From Polytrichum commune (Eukaryota; Streptophyta; Polytrichopsida; Polytrichales; Polytrichaceae): a stretch of 64,000 nt of DNA. The stretch covers positions 28,024,001-28,088,000 of the forward strand of contig OX485803.1 of NCBI GenBank assembly GCA_950295325.1. Reading direction: 5' to 3'. Position numbers and translations under genes: made by a program. Shown here in pieces: positions 33,742 through 46,116 of the stretch. Position 1 is the stretch's first letter. The number at the start of each line of letters is the position of its first letter. The notes below the pieces were generated by a model that searched no databases, was not told where the DNA came from, and saw only the letters and a list, made by a program, of their open reading frames with translations.

Positions 33742-36351
33742 TCATTCAACGTGGGTTGCTTCTTGTGCGATCCGAGCAAGGTTATCTTTTGCAAAAGTTA
33801 TGTACTTTTGAGGGATGGACACTGATCCACTATGGTTTTTCCGTGGTTTCCATGCTATGAATATGGAATCTGTATCTACCCAAGATGGACCGTGCTCAGA
33901 ATCCACCTTGCACCGAAAGTTTTGGTTTGTATCCCAGCCTGTATAATGCCGAATCACATCTTCATTCCGTGCTATCGGTCGGTAGTACTCCACTTGTATT
34001 TGTCGAAAATGAAGGCTGGAAGTTGTAAAATTTGGTTTAAACAAAGCTCTTGCCACCCACACTGGCTTCTCATATGTCTCGTCTCCAGGACGCAAAATGA
34101 GCATATAACCTTCATGACAATCCACTGCAATGCGGAAAGATGGTGGGGGACGTTGACTAGCAGGCCCAATGTAATGGTCGTCCATATCAAACTCCTCACG
34201 AACCTCTCCATTTTCCAGAAAGCAAGCCTCCGAAGCTTGTACATCGACACGAGTTTGTGGCCAAAATCCGTGCCTCAAAGTATGAGGGCTATCTTGGTGG
34301 AGGTCTGCCAAGGCGGCACGAACACATATCCAATATTGTATCCAACTCCCATAACGATGCCAACATGCTCCGCCAACATCCGCTATCTTCAAACTCTCCC
34401 AATATTGTATGAAGCATGATATACCTTTCAAAATATCCTCCAAATTCTTCATGGCTATTGGCTTGCAAGGCCTAGGCTCTCCATCCGGTAACATGGTCTT
34501 CCCATCCGCATCCACACGCCACACAAGGAAACCCTCCGGCGGGCTCTAGTCTTGCGTCGTGCACAACAACTTGAATTGCATGGCCGGGACACCATCGTCA
34601 CGCATGTAGAAGCGGAATTGTTGTGCCTTCGTATGGCCGATCAGTCGGTGAGCTCCACTTCGAATATAAGGTTCTATAAATGCCTTGAAGTCTGGCACCT
34701 CCTCGATCATATGGGGGATGACGGGAACGTTCTCCAAATCCATGTACGACTTCATCAGGAAGGACACAAAAACCTCCTTGAAAATGCCTTTTGCAACCAA
34801 CAACGACCAATATGCAAATACATATCTACTTTTATTGTCCTTGGCACAATTGTCCAATTGGACACGCAAAGTGGGGGCAACTTCTTGGCAATCACGGGTT
34901 CAATGGGTGCCTCGGGAAACAAATGCAAGCATACATCTTTTCCATCCAACACCGCTTCATATAAAGGTGTTGACCCCGTGTTTTCAAATAACAATCGTGA
35001 AGAATAGGCTGGCGGTTTCTCTAAATCACGTAAAAACCTTGCAAATGACCCTATCGTGTGGTTTGAATCCGCTGGATACAAATCAAGAGCATAATGAGGA
35101 AACTTGACATCACCATACCATGTGCAATCATTCCTACAATGCCAATCCAACGTGATTAGTAACTATCTATAAATAAACCATTCTGAGTAATTCCATGTTA
35201 TAAATACATTAGAAAATTAAACACCACAACGTTTAGGGTATGTCATGACATTGTTTCGAAGTTCACCTGTAACTGATACAAGCAACTTAAAAAACCCATC
35301 CGTGGCCTTGATTCGATTTGTAAAACATGAGGAGGTTGTTTTGTCATGGTCCATTTTCTCATGGATGACCATAAGAACCTCCAAGGGCCTGGAGATGGAC
35401 AAAGCTCTATTTGTGTAGTAATCATTACGGTGTGCCTCTTGCATATTTACGTGCTTGAAATAGTTCAATTGATGCGCCGCATATGACTCGGTACCCATCG
35501 TGTGTGCATCCCGAAGGCGCTTCAACTTCTCGCAATTAGAGCACCTGGCAAATTTGTCCCCTCGTCTTTTTGTAATGTATTCGCTAAAGTTTGCTTTCTT
35601 GATTGCACTCAATTTTGACAATGAAATTGGCTCCAACCCAATCTTCTCGCCAACTGCATTCACGTCCAACGGTATGTCTTTCTATTTTGTGCATGTGGGA
35701 AAAACTTTCTCCACAACCTTCTCACCGGTTGTGAGCGTGCGTGTTTTGTGCGGCATTGCATCGGTAAGGGGGACAATGATGGTTGCCAGAGTGGCCGTTG
35801 CTTGTCTTGTTGCTTCCCTAGGTTTCTTTAACCCCACGTTCCCATGGTGACGGGACCGGCGGCCTTCATTGGCATAAGCAGCTTGTCTATAAAAGTCCGC
35901 TTTCGACACACCGTGAATGGTGTACCATGCCTTACAACACACGTCTATGCTTTCAATGGTGATGACCTTGCGACCCATCCCATTCACATGTATCGCCCTA
36001 TGGACATCAAGTTTTTTTGTGGATCTTAGACGGAAATCTCCAAGCCACATTTCTTCGCGGATGGCCTTCAATTTATCCCTTGGAAACAATTGGCAACAAC
36101 GATGCACACAACAATCCTTTGTGGCAACTTCTCTAATGGACTCCTCCCCGAGCAACCTTTGACGTTTACAATCAGTTGAAGACGGAGCAGGACGTGCCAA
36201 TGTATCGTATTTTCTTAGACCCTTGCGTGGCCACATGTTTGATTGCAACCCCTTTTCAATTTACATGTATCGTTGCTCATGTTCACGCAAACTAACTCCA
36301 TCAATCGTGACATTCCTCAATGGCCACCTGCGGAGGGAGAATGTCGCGCAC
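33742..36351 (-). pseudogene. DUF7869-like transposon protein, main part
   Basis: Reading down the reverse strand, in order: CCVHRCCQLFPRDKL (Cys-rich), WYTIHGVSKADFYRQ, HGNVGLKKPREATRQATATL, RTRTLTTGEKVVEKVFP; then FARCSNCEKLKRLRDA, IHEKMDHDKTTS, VTGELRN; after an intron (about 35225-35130) YGDVKFPHYALDLYP, LLFENTGSTPLY; then VQLDNCAKDNKSRYVFAYWSLLVAKGIF; and a long C-terminal tail to 33742. From memory this is the transposon family labelled DUF7869. It is broken by TAA near 36260, TAG at 35682-35684, a 1-nt frameshift near 34870 and TAG at 34546-34548. The segment between EVFVSF and LMKSYMD is short. The 5' part lies at 43401-43795, beyond the inserted retrotransposon. Confidence 0.72.
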
Positions 36352-37317
36352 CTCTCCATGAGGAGTGCCCGAAACACCATGGGCACAAGGGGGACCCCGG
36401 AGTGACACCCGGGACTTGTGGCGCCGTTGGTGAGAGGGCCCAAGTGATCCTAGTGTGGGTGAGGGCCCCGGGCGTGGGGAACGCCTCCCACCCACAGAGA
36501 CTAGGAGGCACAAGGGTAAGGCCATGAGCTATGCGTAGCTCATGGCGTGATGATTCTAGAATGCTCAAGATCACCTCAATCGGAGGTGTGAGCTAGGAGT
36601 TATGGCCATTTGAGTGGGGCGCTGTCCCGGGACAACGCCCTGGTACAGCAGTGCCTGGGAGTGATTCCCGGGACTGCCAAGGTTCAAACAGGCATAACTT
36701 CCTCAATACTTGCCCGAATGGGGCAAGTGAGGAGTCCATCGGCATCTACGTGAAGCGTAGATGAAGATGGAGTGGTTGGTTGCTAGCCTTGGACATCATA
36801 CAAGGAAGTTATGATGGTCTGAAGCTGTTAGAGGCTTTTTAGCCCAGCGGCTAAGGGAGAATGTCCACTTGGCCCCAACTCTTGGTGGAGAGACAAGAGG
36901 TTGGTTGACGGTGGGGTAGGGGCCCCGCGTGAAGTCCTAGAGGCTTATATGGGTGAGGTGGTGTGGCCTCACCCACCCGAGGCCGAACGGCAAGGCCTCC
37001 ATGGGCATTGGCCCATTGTGAGGCTATAGTTGCCTAGTATGGTTCGGGTTGTTGTAGTGTTGCTCCGGCAACGCGATGATCAACATAAGATTGGACTTCC
37101 ATGGATGGAAGTCCACATCTAAGGATTGGTTACCGATTGAAGGGGTGAGTCCCGAAAGCAAAGTAGGAGGGTTGGTTCCCCTCCTATGAACTATAAGGTC
37201 CGGGGTGAGAGGAGCTAACCATTAGCATGGCGGTATGCGAAGGGTTAGCACTCGTAACCTTTGCTAGGAAATGAAAATTGCCAAGATGGTCAAGGGGGAC
37301 TAGCAAGGGTTGCGACA
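36352..37317 (+). repeat. 5' LTR, chromovirus copy 1
   Basis: 966 bp, TGTCGCGCACC...GGGTTGCGACA. It contains several short inverted repeats (GCTGTCCCGGGACAACG; CATCTACGTGAAGCGTAGATG). Confidence 0.92.
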
Positions 37318-37319
37318 CG

Positions 37320-37331
37320 TGGTATCAGAGC
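37320..37331 (+). other. Primer binding site (initiator tRNA-Met)
   Basis: TGGTATCAGAGC, two bases after the 5' LTR; it matches the initiator-methionine tRNA primer used by most plant LTR retrotransposons. Confidence 0.9.
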
Positions 37332-37379
37332 AGGGTTCCAAGTTTTGAGCTTGCACTTTGAGGGAAACATGGCTATCAA

Positions 37380-38340
37380 AAATGCGGGTTATGATGGTGA
37401 GCCCGGGGTTTCCAAAAGGTTGTGAGGCTCAAATTGGAACAAGGATCATGTGCAAGTGGAATTGACCATACCATTGGTTCTAATGACAATGGTGGGCATG
37501 AGGGTGGATTTGGTAAGGAAAATGGAGGAGTGCTTTGAAAGGGCTCCCTCAAACCTCAAAAAACATTTGGGGCCTAGAATACCGAAAGCACCCAAAACCT
37601 TGGAGGGCATTAATGTTGGATTGAAATTCCAATTCGAAATGCTTGGAAGGTATTGATGTTGGAATGAATTTGGTGCTAATGAGGCACCCGGGGCCTCTTA
37701 AGGCCTATGTGCGCTATTCAAACGCACAAATGAAGGATACACCTAAAACGGACGAGTTTTCTAAGAAATGCATCCTTTTAGGTGGGGTTTTAAAAGTGGG
37801 TGGTGAATGCCTTGTTTAAGTCCCTAAGGCTTCTTGAGGACATGGTGGGGACCATCAAGTTTGCAAGAGCATTGAAGCCGATGGTCCCAAAGAGAAGTTT
37901 GGCGGCGCATCACCACAAGTGGCTTTAGCCAAAGTAGGTCCCAAAGAAATGAGTGCTAATTGTTTGGTCCATTTACTTAGGCAAAACATGTTGGTGCCGC
38001 TAACGGAATGTTGAAAGGTGGCTTTATGCTTCCAAGGCAAATCATACTCATGCCGCGGACGGAATGTTGGGAGGTGGGTTTGTCCTACCAAGGCAATTCA
38101 TGTTCGTGCCGCAGACGGAGTGTGGGAAGGTGGCTTTGTGCTATCAAGGGAAAACATGTTTGTTTTGCGGACAAACTATTAGAAATTGTTTTCGTGGCAC
38201 TGAACCAATTCGTTCCACGGACGGAATGTTAAAAGTTGGCTTTGTGGACCGAGCCAAAACATATTGTTGCGGTGGACCGAGAATTAGATGGTGGCTTTGT
38301 GGCCAAGGCTAGTAGCCTTAAGCCAAGGCCAAGTCATGTA
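37380..38340 (+). pseudogene. gag remnant with repeated knuckle-like region, copy 1
   Basis: 37450-37656 encodes a gag-like segment (VLMTMVGMRVD, KMEECFERAP, LGPRIPKAPKTLEG). 37990-38300 has four to five repeats of about 57-60 bp built around CGGACGGAATGTTGGGAGGTGG; one frame gives recurring Cys, Trp, and Gly residues (CYQGKTCLFCGQ) that may be decayed zinc knuckles. Frameshifts and stops are frequent. Confidence 0.6.
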
Positions 38341-38499
38341 TACCTTGAGGCTCAAATGAATGGGAGATATGTCTCATGAGTTGTCAAACAGGCAACGGAC
38401 TCTCTCATGAGCCCAAAGCTCACAAGGGGGTTGGGGCTTGCCGACGGGTAGAGCCGGCAAGCCCACCAAGGTACGGTTTGCAAAGGGCGAACCGCATGA

Positions 38500-38960
38500 A
38501 GCAAAGGAGGCGGCGATGCATGTAACCTTTTGATGTGGGACATTAGATTTTTGTCAAGATTTCACTCTATGTGAAATAAATGAGGTGCATGTCATTGGAA
38601 AGGTCACCTTCTTTGAAACTCACATGAGAGATGTGAGGTGCAAGCCGGTGTGCTTGCGGTGCATTATGATGTGTCATAATGGCAAAGAGATGAAGTTCAA
38701 ATTGATAAGGACTCCTATGGTAGGAGGACCCAAGTTGAATTTGGTCTTAATGGACCAAATGAAAAATGGCCAACATAAGGGTCGTGGTTCAATTGGAGCA
38801 ACTCGATAGAACTTATGGGGAGGCTAGGAAAGATGGGCCTCCCCTAAACCACTTTGGTGGGATGTTGGTGAGATACAATGATGTATTCACCAATGTGTTG
38901 CCCAAAAGTTACCGCCAAGAAGTGAAAAATAACTTTGCTCAACAAGAGATTGAGTTCTAG
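38500..38960 (+). pseudogene. Protease end and RT edge, copy 1
   Basis: MHVIGKVTFFETHMRDVR and GGPKLNLVLMDQM look like the end of the aspartic-protease region. LVRYNDVFTNVLPKSY corresponds to the conserved entry into gypsy RT. The expected palm with its catalytic Asp pair is absent: about 100 bp further on the sequence is already at FVGLANYYHHFI, which normally follows the RT. Confidence 0.65.
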
Positions 38961-39049
38961 AGGTATGTGGTGACAAAGGAAGTTGGTGACAAACATGAAG
39001 AATATCAAGGCCATCCAAAAGGAGAATTGATCCTTGACTCAAGAAAAGG

Positions 39050-40125
39050 GCTTAGGTCATTTGTTGGCCTAGCCAACTACTACCACCACTTCATTCGAGG
39101 TTTTTCTAAGGTTGCTAGGACCTTAGTCAATTTGTTGAAAAATGGCTATCCTAAGAGTGGGATGAGCCTTGTCACCAAGCTTTTGGGGAGCTCGAAAGCA
39201 AGTTCTCTTTGCCACCCGTGCTTAAGTTCACGGACTTTAACAAACCTTTTGAGGTGCATACGGGGGCGAGTGACTTTACCATTGGCGGATGTTGATCCAA
39301 GATGGGTGACCATTGCATATGAAAGCAATAAGCTTAATGGTTGTCGAACCTTGTTCGGCTTGTGCAAGAAATGGCTATCCCAAGCGTGGGATGAGCCTTG
39401 CCACCAAGTCCTTGAGGAGCTTAAGACCAAGTTCTCTACGCCGCCCGTGCTCAAGTTCGCGGACTTTGACAAACCTTTTGAGGTGCATACGGGGGCGAGC
39501 GACTTTACCATTGGCGGATGTTGATGCAAGACGTATGGCCATTGCATATGGGAGCATGAAGGTCCATGATTGTCCGACCTTGTCCAACTTGTGAAAGAAA
39601 TGGCTATCCCAAAAGTGGGATGAGCCTTGTCACCAAGTCCTTGGGGAGCTTAAGAACAAGTTCTCTTCGCCGCCCGTGCTCAAGTTCGCCGAGTTTGATA
39701 AACCTTTTAAGGTGCACACGGGGGTGAATGACTTTGCCAATGGTGGATTATGCATAAGATGGATGGCCATTGCATATGGGAGTATGAAGCTCGATGGTTG
39801 TCAAAGAAGACAACCAACTCATGACAAAGAACTTCTTTGTCGTAGTGCATTGCTTGAAGATGTGGCGACACTATTTGGGGTCGCACAAAGCAAAGGTCTA
39901 CATGGACAATGTGCCCTAAAAGAATTTTGACATACAAGCGCAAGTGAGCGCCAAGTCATTGCGGTGGCATGATAGTTTGGCGCTTATGTAGGTGGATTTG
40001 ATCCACAAACCGGACCGTGGAAATGTGGTGCCGGATGCGCTAAGTAGACGGGAAGAGTTCCAAGCAATGAGAACCATCCAAACCTTGTGGCTAATGTGTG
40101 CCGGTGAAGGAAACTTGTGATGCAA
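39050..40125 (+). pseudogene. RT connection and RNase H with internal triplication, copy 1
   Basis: LRSFVGLANYYHHFIRGFSKVA is the RT-RNase H junction. The segment KKWLSQ-WDEPCHQV-EELK-KFS-PPVLKF, DKPFEVHTGASDFTIGG follows as three direct repeats (ATGGCTATC at 39142, 39371 and 39600; period 229 bp). Only the third continues into QRRQPTHDKELL and, with frameshifts, MWRHYLGSHKAKVYMDN and HKPDRGNVVPDALSRR, the rest of RNase H. Confidence 0.75.
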
Positions 40126-40192
40126 GATACGGGAGGGGTAAATTAACTACCCCGAGGCACAAAAGCTTTTAGGTGAGCTTCGCAAGAGCAAG

Positions 40193-41610
40193 GTGCTCAA
40201 AGAGGTTAAGTTGGTGGACGGATTGTTCAAGTGTAAGCAAAGTCGGTTGTATGTGCCTCAAGGCAAGTTGAGGCTATCGGTTTTGAAGGAAGAATGTGAT
40301 AGTCCTATTGCCGGCCATAGAGGAGAAAGAAAAAACCGCCATAGAATGGTGTCATGGAGGTACCATTGGCGGTGCATAAAGGAGGATATAACCCACTTTG
40401 TGAAGGCGTGAATAAAGTGCCAAGTGAACCGAGCCTCTTACCAAAAGCAAGGCGGTTTCTTGCAACCGTTGCCTATCCCGTCGGCGCCATGGCATAGTAT
40501 GTGCATGGACTTGATCACAAGTTTGCCGGAGTCACATGGGTATGATGCCATCTTGTTGATGGTAGAGCGGTTTGCCAAGTTGGCACACATGGTGCCGATT
40601 GTGGGAACCGCCACCGCGTTGGAGACCGCATAGCCTTTTCTCAAAGGATGGTTGAGGCACCACGAGTTGCCAAGAGTGATTGTGTGGGATCAAGATCCAA
40701 AGTTCACAAGTGCATTTTCAATGCATTTCTCTAAGGAGGTCGGAATGAAACTAAGGTTTAGCACGGCCTTGCATTCCCAAATGAATGGGAAAGCGGAGCA
40801 TGTGAATGGAGTCTTGAAGCAATACTTGAGGAACTTGGTGGGGGCGGACCAAGGAGATTGGGCGGACTATGTGGGTCGAGCGGAGTGTAATTGCAATGTA
40901 GCCACGCACTTGGCTACCAAGGGGTGGTCTTTCGTGGTGGCTTATGGAGTGGATGCGCTCCAACCTATTAACCTAGCTCTCGAGGGGGCACATTCAACAC
41001 TAGAGTTCAACCAAGATGGTGAGGACTTGGCCAAGGATGGTAAACAAGTCTTGGAGATGACCAAGTTGTTGGTGGAGAAAGCCCAAAGGTGCTACGGAGT
41101 GCAAGTCAATGCCGGAAGACGCGAAGTGGAGTATGAGGTGGGCCAATAAGGTGTTGTTGAATGTGGACAACTTCACCTTGCCCAAAGGCCTTACTCCAAA
41201 CTTCATGTCCAAAATTGGAGCTTGATTTCCCATTGTGGAACAAGTGTTCAAGGACATGTATAAGTTGGAATTACCACCGGAGATCAAAGTGCATCCAACA
41301 TTTCATGTCTCATTACGAAAGTCATTTAAGGACGACACCTTGTGGCCCGATCACAAGCAAGTGATTAGGCCACGTACCGACCTTGTGGACATTATTTGGA
41401 ACATTAGGTAAGAGGGCATCCTTAAGTGTAGGAAGCCCAAGTGAAAAGGAAAGAAAATGTACAAAGAAGTACTTGGTGAAATGGTGAGGATACCATTAGA
41501 AAGAAACCGCTTGGGTGGCGGCAAGAGACATGGTGAACACCAATGAATTGGTGAAGCACTTTGAAGAAACTAAGGCTAATGATTCCAATAAAATAAAGCG
41601 TAGGCATTGA
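40193..41610 (+). pseudogene. Integrase and decayed chromodomain, copy 1
   Basis: Zinc-binding N-terminus (GHRGERKNRHRM, IKCQVNRAS), core with HSMCMDLITSLPES (first Asp), VWDQDPKFTS (second), and SQMNGKAEHVNGVLKQYL (Glu), then HPTFHVSL and a chromodomain trace (YLVKW, TAWVAARDMVNTNELVKHF; about 41470-41570). In-frame TGA at 40409-40411 and TAG at 40631-40633 are shared with copy 2. Confidence 0.78.
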
Positions 41611-42424
41611 TGAGGACATCAATCTCCTTTAGTGGGGGAGAGACGCTAGTAGCACACTTAGCTTCGAGGCTAATTACTCCACAACATGAACTTGTTCTTT
41701 GGCTTGAGGGAATAAAGTCCAAACTTTAGTGGTGCAAAGAGAAAAGTATGAGATGAGGTCCTAGTCTTGTACTTGTGCTTGGTTAATGGAAGAGGGGGAA
41801 TAGATATGCCAAACTAGGTTGGGTAAGCCGAGTAATTGGGGGCCATGGCTTGGAGGGGCCTTGGATAAAACCAAGAAACTTCTTAGTTGTGGGCTTGTCC
41901 GGGCGGGGACAAGGTGATGGCGCGTGCTCATAAAAGTGCTACCCGCGAGCTAACGAGAGTTGGCGCATGGGAGTCATGAACCCATGTCTCGAAAGAGCAA
42001 AGTGGGAACCGAGTCGGGCGGGACTTGGCATCACCCCCGTGTGATCGAGGCGTGGCTTAACAATGGAAAGCCATCTCGGAGTTGCAACCGAGACAACTTA
42101 GTGGAAGCGTTGAGGTCTCGCCTAGATGTGTCATGTTAGGCTAGTGGAGCCTAACGGGGGAGGCCCCAAAGGAGGGGCAACCCAAGTGAGTCCCAAAGTA
42201 GGTGGGTCTAGTGTAGGTTAGGTCCTTGGAGGAGAGATCCAAGGTCGCTAACAGACCACCTAGGAACGACACCTTTGGGACTATGCCAAATTTGAAGATG
42301 CATTGTGGGGGTCGCGCCCTAAGGTAAACACAATGCCGCACCATAGAGGATGGCAACTTGAGAATTGGTGTGCCGACTACGAGTATAGTCGATGAGGGCA
42401 TCGACTCCGTTTGGTGGGGGTGAG
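41611..42424. other. Non-coding 3' internal region of chromovirus copy 1, with polypurine tract
   Basis: No gene. A G-rich tract GGTGGGGGTGAG directly before the 3' LTR (about 42412-42424) is the likely polypurine tract. Confidence 0.7.
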
Positions 42425-43400
42425 TGTCGCGCACCTCTCCATGAGGAGTGCCCGAAACACCATGGGCACAAGGGGGACCCCGGAGTGACACCCGGGACTT
42501 GTGGCGCCGTTGGTGAGAGGGCCCAAGTGATCCTAGTGTGGGTGAGGGCCCCGGGCGTGGGGAACGCCTCCCACCCACAGAGACTAGGAGGCACAAGGGT
42601 AAGGCCATGAGCTATGCGTAGCTCATGGCGTGATGATTCTAGAATGCTCAAGATCACCTCAATCGGAGGTGTGAGCTAGGAGTTATGGCCATTTGAGTGG
42701 GGCGCTGTCCCGGGACAACGCCCTGGTACAGCAGTGCCTGGGAGTGATTCCCGGGACTGCCAAGGTTCAAACAGGCATAACTTCCTCAATACTTGCCCGA
42801 ATGGGGCAAGTGAGGAGTCCATCGGCATCTACGTGAAGCGTAGATGAGGATGGAGTGGTTGGTTGTTGGAATCAGACATCATACAAGGAAGTTATGATAG
42901 TCTGAAGCTGATGGGGGCTTCTAGGCCCAGCGGCTAAGGGAAAGTGTCCACTTGGCCCCAACTCTTGGTGGAGAGACAAGAGGTTGGTTGACGGTGGGGT
43001 AGGGGCCCCGCGTAGAGTCCTAGAGGCTTATATGGGTGAGGTGGTGTGGCCTCACCCACCCGAGGCCGAACGGCAAGGCCTCCATGGGCATTGGCCCATT
43101 GTGAGGCTATAGTTGCCTAGTATGGTTCGGGTTGTTGTAGTGTTGCTCCGGCAACGCGATGATCAACATAAGATTGGACTTCCATGGATGGAAGTCCACA
43201 TCTAAGGATTGGTTACCGATTGAAGGGGTGAGTCCCGAAAGCAAAGTAGGAGGGTTGGTTCCCCTCCTATGAACTATAAGGTCCGGGGTGAGAGGAGCTA
43301 ACCATTAGCATGGCGGTATGCGAAGGGTTAGCACTCGTAACCTTTGCTAGGAAATGAAAATTGCCAAGATGGTCAAGGGGGACTAGCAAGGGTTGCGAAA
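42425..43400 (+). repeat. 3' LTR, chromovirus copy 1
   Basis: 976 bp. It starts TGTCGCGCACC and ends GCGAAA in place of GCGACA, directly followed by the GAGAA duplication. Confidence 0.9.
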
Positions 43401-43795
43401 GAGAACCTATGAGTGGGATCCACCTCGGAATGAACGAGCGACTCCAATATGACAACCCCAACGTCCTCGGTGCCAAGCGGGTTTTCATCAATGCAATCTT
43501 GTGGATGGGTGTTACGACAAATACCCTCCGCCAGAACAACTCCACTGTCATTAAGAAGTACCACCTCCAAATTCACCCACGAAGCCCTTGAGAGTCCTGT
43601 ACATTCAACAATGGGACACTGCGGTACGGAAGGCGAAGGTAAATCCAAATGATCTTCATCTGCACTGCCATTCACAGAAGCTTCCCCGATAATGTCCAGA
43701 TCATCCTCAGATGCAGATGGCCAAGTGGCCATGTCTTCAGATGACCAATTCCCTCTTTCACTAAATCCATTCATTGTGCCTACACACATGAACAT
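43401..43795 (-). pseudogene. DUF7869-like transposon protein, 5' part
   Basis: From ATG 43795 (or 43774, MNGFSERGNW) the frame is open to 43406 (acidic: SEDDLDIIGEASVNGSADEDHLD). When the retrotransposon and one GAGAA are ignored it continues in frame at 36351: 390 bases is exactly 130 codons, and HSEVDPTHR is followed by FSLRRWPLRNVTIDG. This in-frame continuity shows the retrotransposon split one reading frame. Confidence 0.72.
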
Positions 43796-43914
43796 TGAAC
43801 CTTATCAAAAAATTACAAAAATTCTAGGTTCCAATCGAAGAATACAAAAACCATTTTGTATAATCAAAATTGCAAATACTCAGTGCTCATACATGTTCAT
43901 ATAATTGCTATGCC

Positions 43915-44500
43915 ATTGGGTTTGCTATGCCATTGGGTTTAGGTTGTCCAGTGGACACATTGCCATCTAGAGCCCATCCACACCGTGGCAATGACATTGG
44001 GTTGAGCGACCCAAACCTTGTTGGCGCAAAATGGGTTTAGGTAGATCATAGAAAGCACCCACACTGTTGGGACGGGTTTGGGTCGAGCGACCTAAACCTT
44101 GTGGCAGGATGGGATCATGGTCATCCAAAGCCCATCCACACAGTGGGGACGGGTTAAGGTTGATCGACCCAAATCTTGTTTGCGCAGTATGAGTTTAGGG
44201 TCATCACATAGAGCACCCACACTGTAGGGATGGGTTTGGGTCGACCGACCCAAACCTTGTTGGCGGGATGGGATAGTGGTCATCCGGAACCAACCCACAC
44301 TGTGGGGATGGGTTTGGGTCGACCGACCCAAACCTTGGTCGCGCAATATGGGTTTATGGGTCATCCAGAGCCCACCCACACTGTGGGAATGGGTTTGGGT
44401 CGACCGACCCAAACCTTGGTGGCGCAGGATGAGTTTAGCCTCATCCAGAGCCCACCCACAATGTGGGGATATGTTTGGGTCGACCGACCCAAATCTCCCG
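43915..44500. repeat. About 80-bp tandem array with a 20-bp palindrome
   Basis: Seven or so degenerate units. The last four contain the perfect palindrome TTTGGGTCGACCGACCCAAA at 44235, 44313, 44394 and 44474 (period 78-81 bp); earlier units have altered versions. Flanking words are CCCACACTGTGGGGATGGG and CATCCAGAGC. The open frames here (VWVDRPKP...) are artefacts. Confidence 0.9.
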
Positions 44501-46116
44501 CAAAATCCACCTATTTATTTGGGGTGATTATATGTTAATCTAAATATAACCTATTAGGGACAATTGAACTCGTAGACCCTTGCTGTAATTAGCTGCTCAT
44601 GAATGGAAGCGTACACAAACCGTGTATTACAGCTCCAATTGAGAGAGCTTACAGCAATCCCAAGATTGGGAGATGAAAAAAATAACCAGAATTTGGGGGG
44701 TTTGGCCCTTTATACTACCCGCCTCTGCTTTGGGCATCCTCTTTGGATGCCTTTCCCGCTTGGTCTCCTTTGGATGTGAGTTCAAACCTTCTGACTCAAT
44801 TTCCCGCTTCTTGTCAATAATAGACAAAGCATATATAGGTTGGCTCTTCGTTGCCCCAACCATCAAATGAATAATTGACATATATTTGAAGTTGTTACCA
44901 CCCTATCTTGGTCAAGACTAATTTTCAACTCTTTCATAATTAGTGTTATACATGAATGCACCACCACCTTCCCTATTGCCATCTCCTTTCTCCTTTTATC
45001 ATTGTTGTATTTTTTATCACATCCTTACTAATACTAAATCCCTAAATGTAACTTCCAGATATCACCATAGTTGATATTTAGTGTTTGAGTTTACATTTAA
45101 TGTTACTTAGTTTCATAAGGTTAGTAATAGGAAGTGTATGCGTTCCTAATAAATGTATCAAACACTAACTATCTTATTTAGTGTAATTATCATATTGCTT
45201 GTAGTGACACTACAACACTTTCATTAACTAGATATAACTAAATAGGATATATAGAGTTTGAGACACTAAATATGAACGCATACACTAATTACCAATAACT
45301 CTATGACAAATTGAATATGTAAGATTATATCTAAGGGGCTTTAGTCTACTTGCAGTCAAACATTATGGTATAATTCAAACAATATATTGACAAAAGATGA
45401 GCCAATATTATAAAACTTCATATACTAAAAGTCACTAAATATAATAGTTAACGCAATTATTTAGACTCTCACATGAGGATTTATATTTTGAAAACAAGGA
45501 ATTGATGCCATGACAAAGTTGAATAATTTGGCCAACTTTCAATTTGCGCTAATTAATAGAACATATGTTGTTTGTAATGTGTGCACACAACATTGCTCCA
45601 TCCTCAAGCATGCAAGTGTGACAATAACCTACCTATGTGGAAGTCATTAATGGAACCATAAATCACAAATGACATTTGTGAGTTCACTCTTTCAAGGATG
45701 TTTGAACCTATCATGAAGTCCCTTGAACATAAGCAATGTGTGTGAGCAAAACATGCAATTCAAAGTTCAAAAGGTATGTCCTCATATCATTCACAACATG
45801 AAATATACCTTAAATTAATATATAATCTTTAACTATTCCAAATAACATATTAACCTGAACAAGATCCTATTCATTATAATCTAGTTCTTATGCTCTTCTT
45901 ACCGGGTGACAAGGTTATAGCTTAATATTGTATCACCTACTTGTGAGCACAATATCATTTCTTTCCTTTAGCATGTTCATTTGTGAAAAACCACACAACC
46001 ATCTTTCACGTTCGTGAATTAGAATGTTGTGATGACAATATACATTTGTATTGAAAACTACAAGCACCAAACCCCAGTCATTTGACCTATGTGCCATTCA
46101 ATTATGGTTTGTGGTG
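44501..46116. other. AT-rich non-coding DNA with a fold-back segment
   Basis: No supported gene. 45060-45300 contains imperfect inverted repeats (GTGTATGCGTTC at about 45136 against GAACGCATACAC at about 45279) around a central TTGTAGTGACACTACAA (about 45199-45215), which looks like two CACTA-type ends facing outward from one base. It is probably a MITE or a fold-back element. Confidence 0.5.

Larger units (their letters stand above)
36352..43400 (+). mobile_element. Full-length Ty3/gypsy chromovirus, copy 1
   Basis: 5' LTR 36352-37317 and 3' LTR 42425-43400, flanked by GAGAA (36347-36351 and 43401-43405). It contains an initiator-Met primer site, gag-like region, protease remnant, RNase H, integrase and decayed chromodomain, but no reverse-transcriptase palm. 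By eye the LTRs differ at many positions (clusters near 36780-36840 against 42865-42925), so this copy is older than the one at 47786. The last three bases read AAA where ACA is expected. Confidence 0.92.

Noticed and set aside
44627-44881. An 84-residue reverse-strand frame
   Set aside because: No domain and no paralogue; it has low-complexity Lys/Glu content and lies in otherwise AT-rich non-coding sequence.
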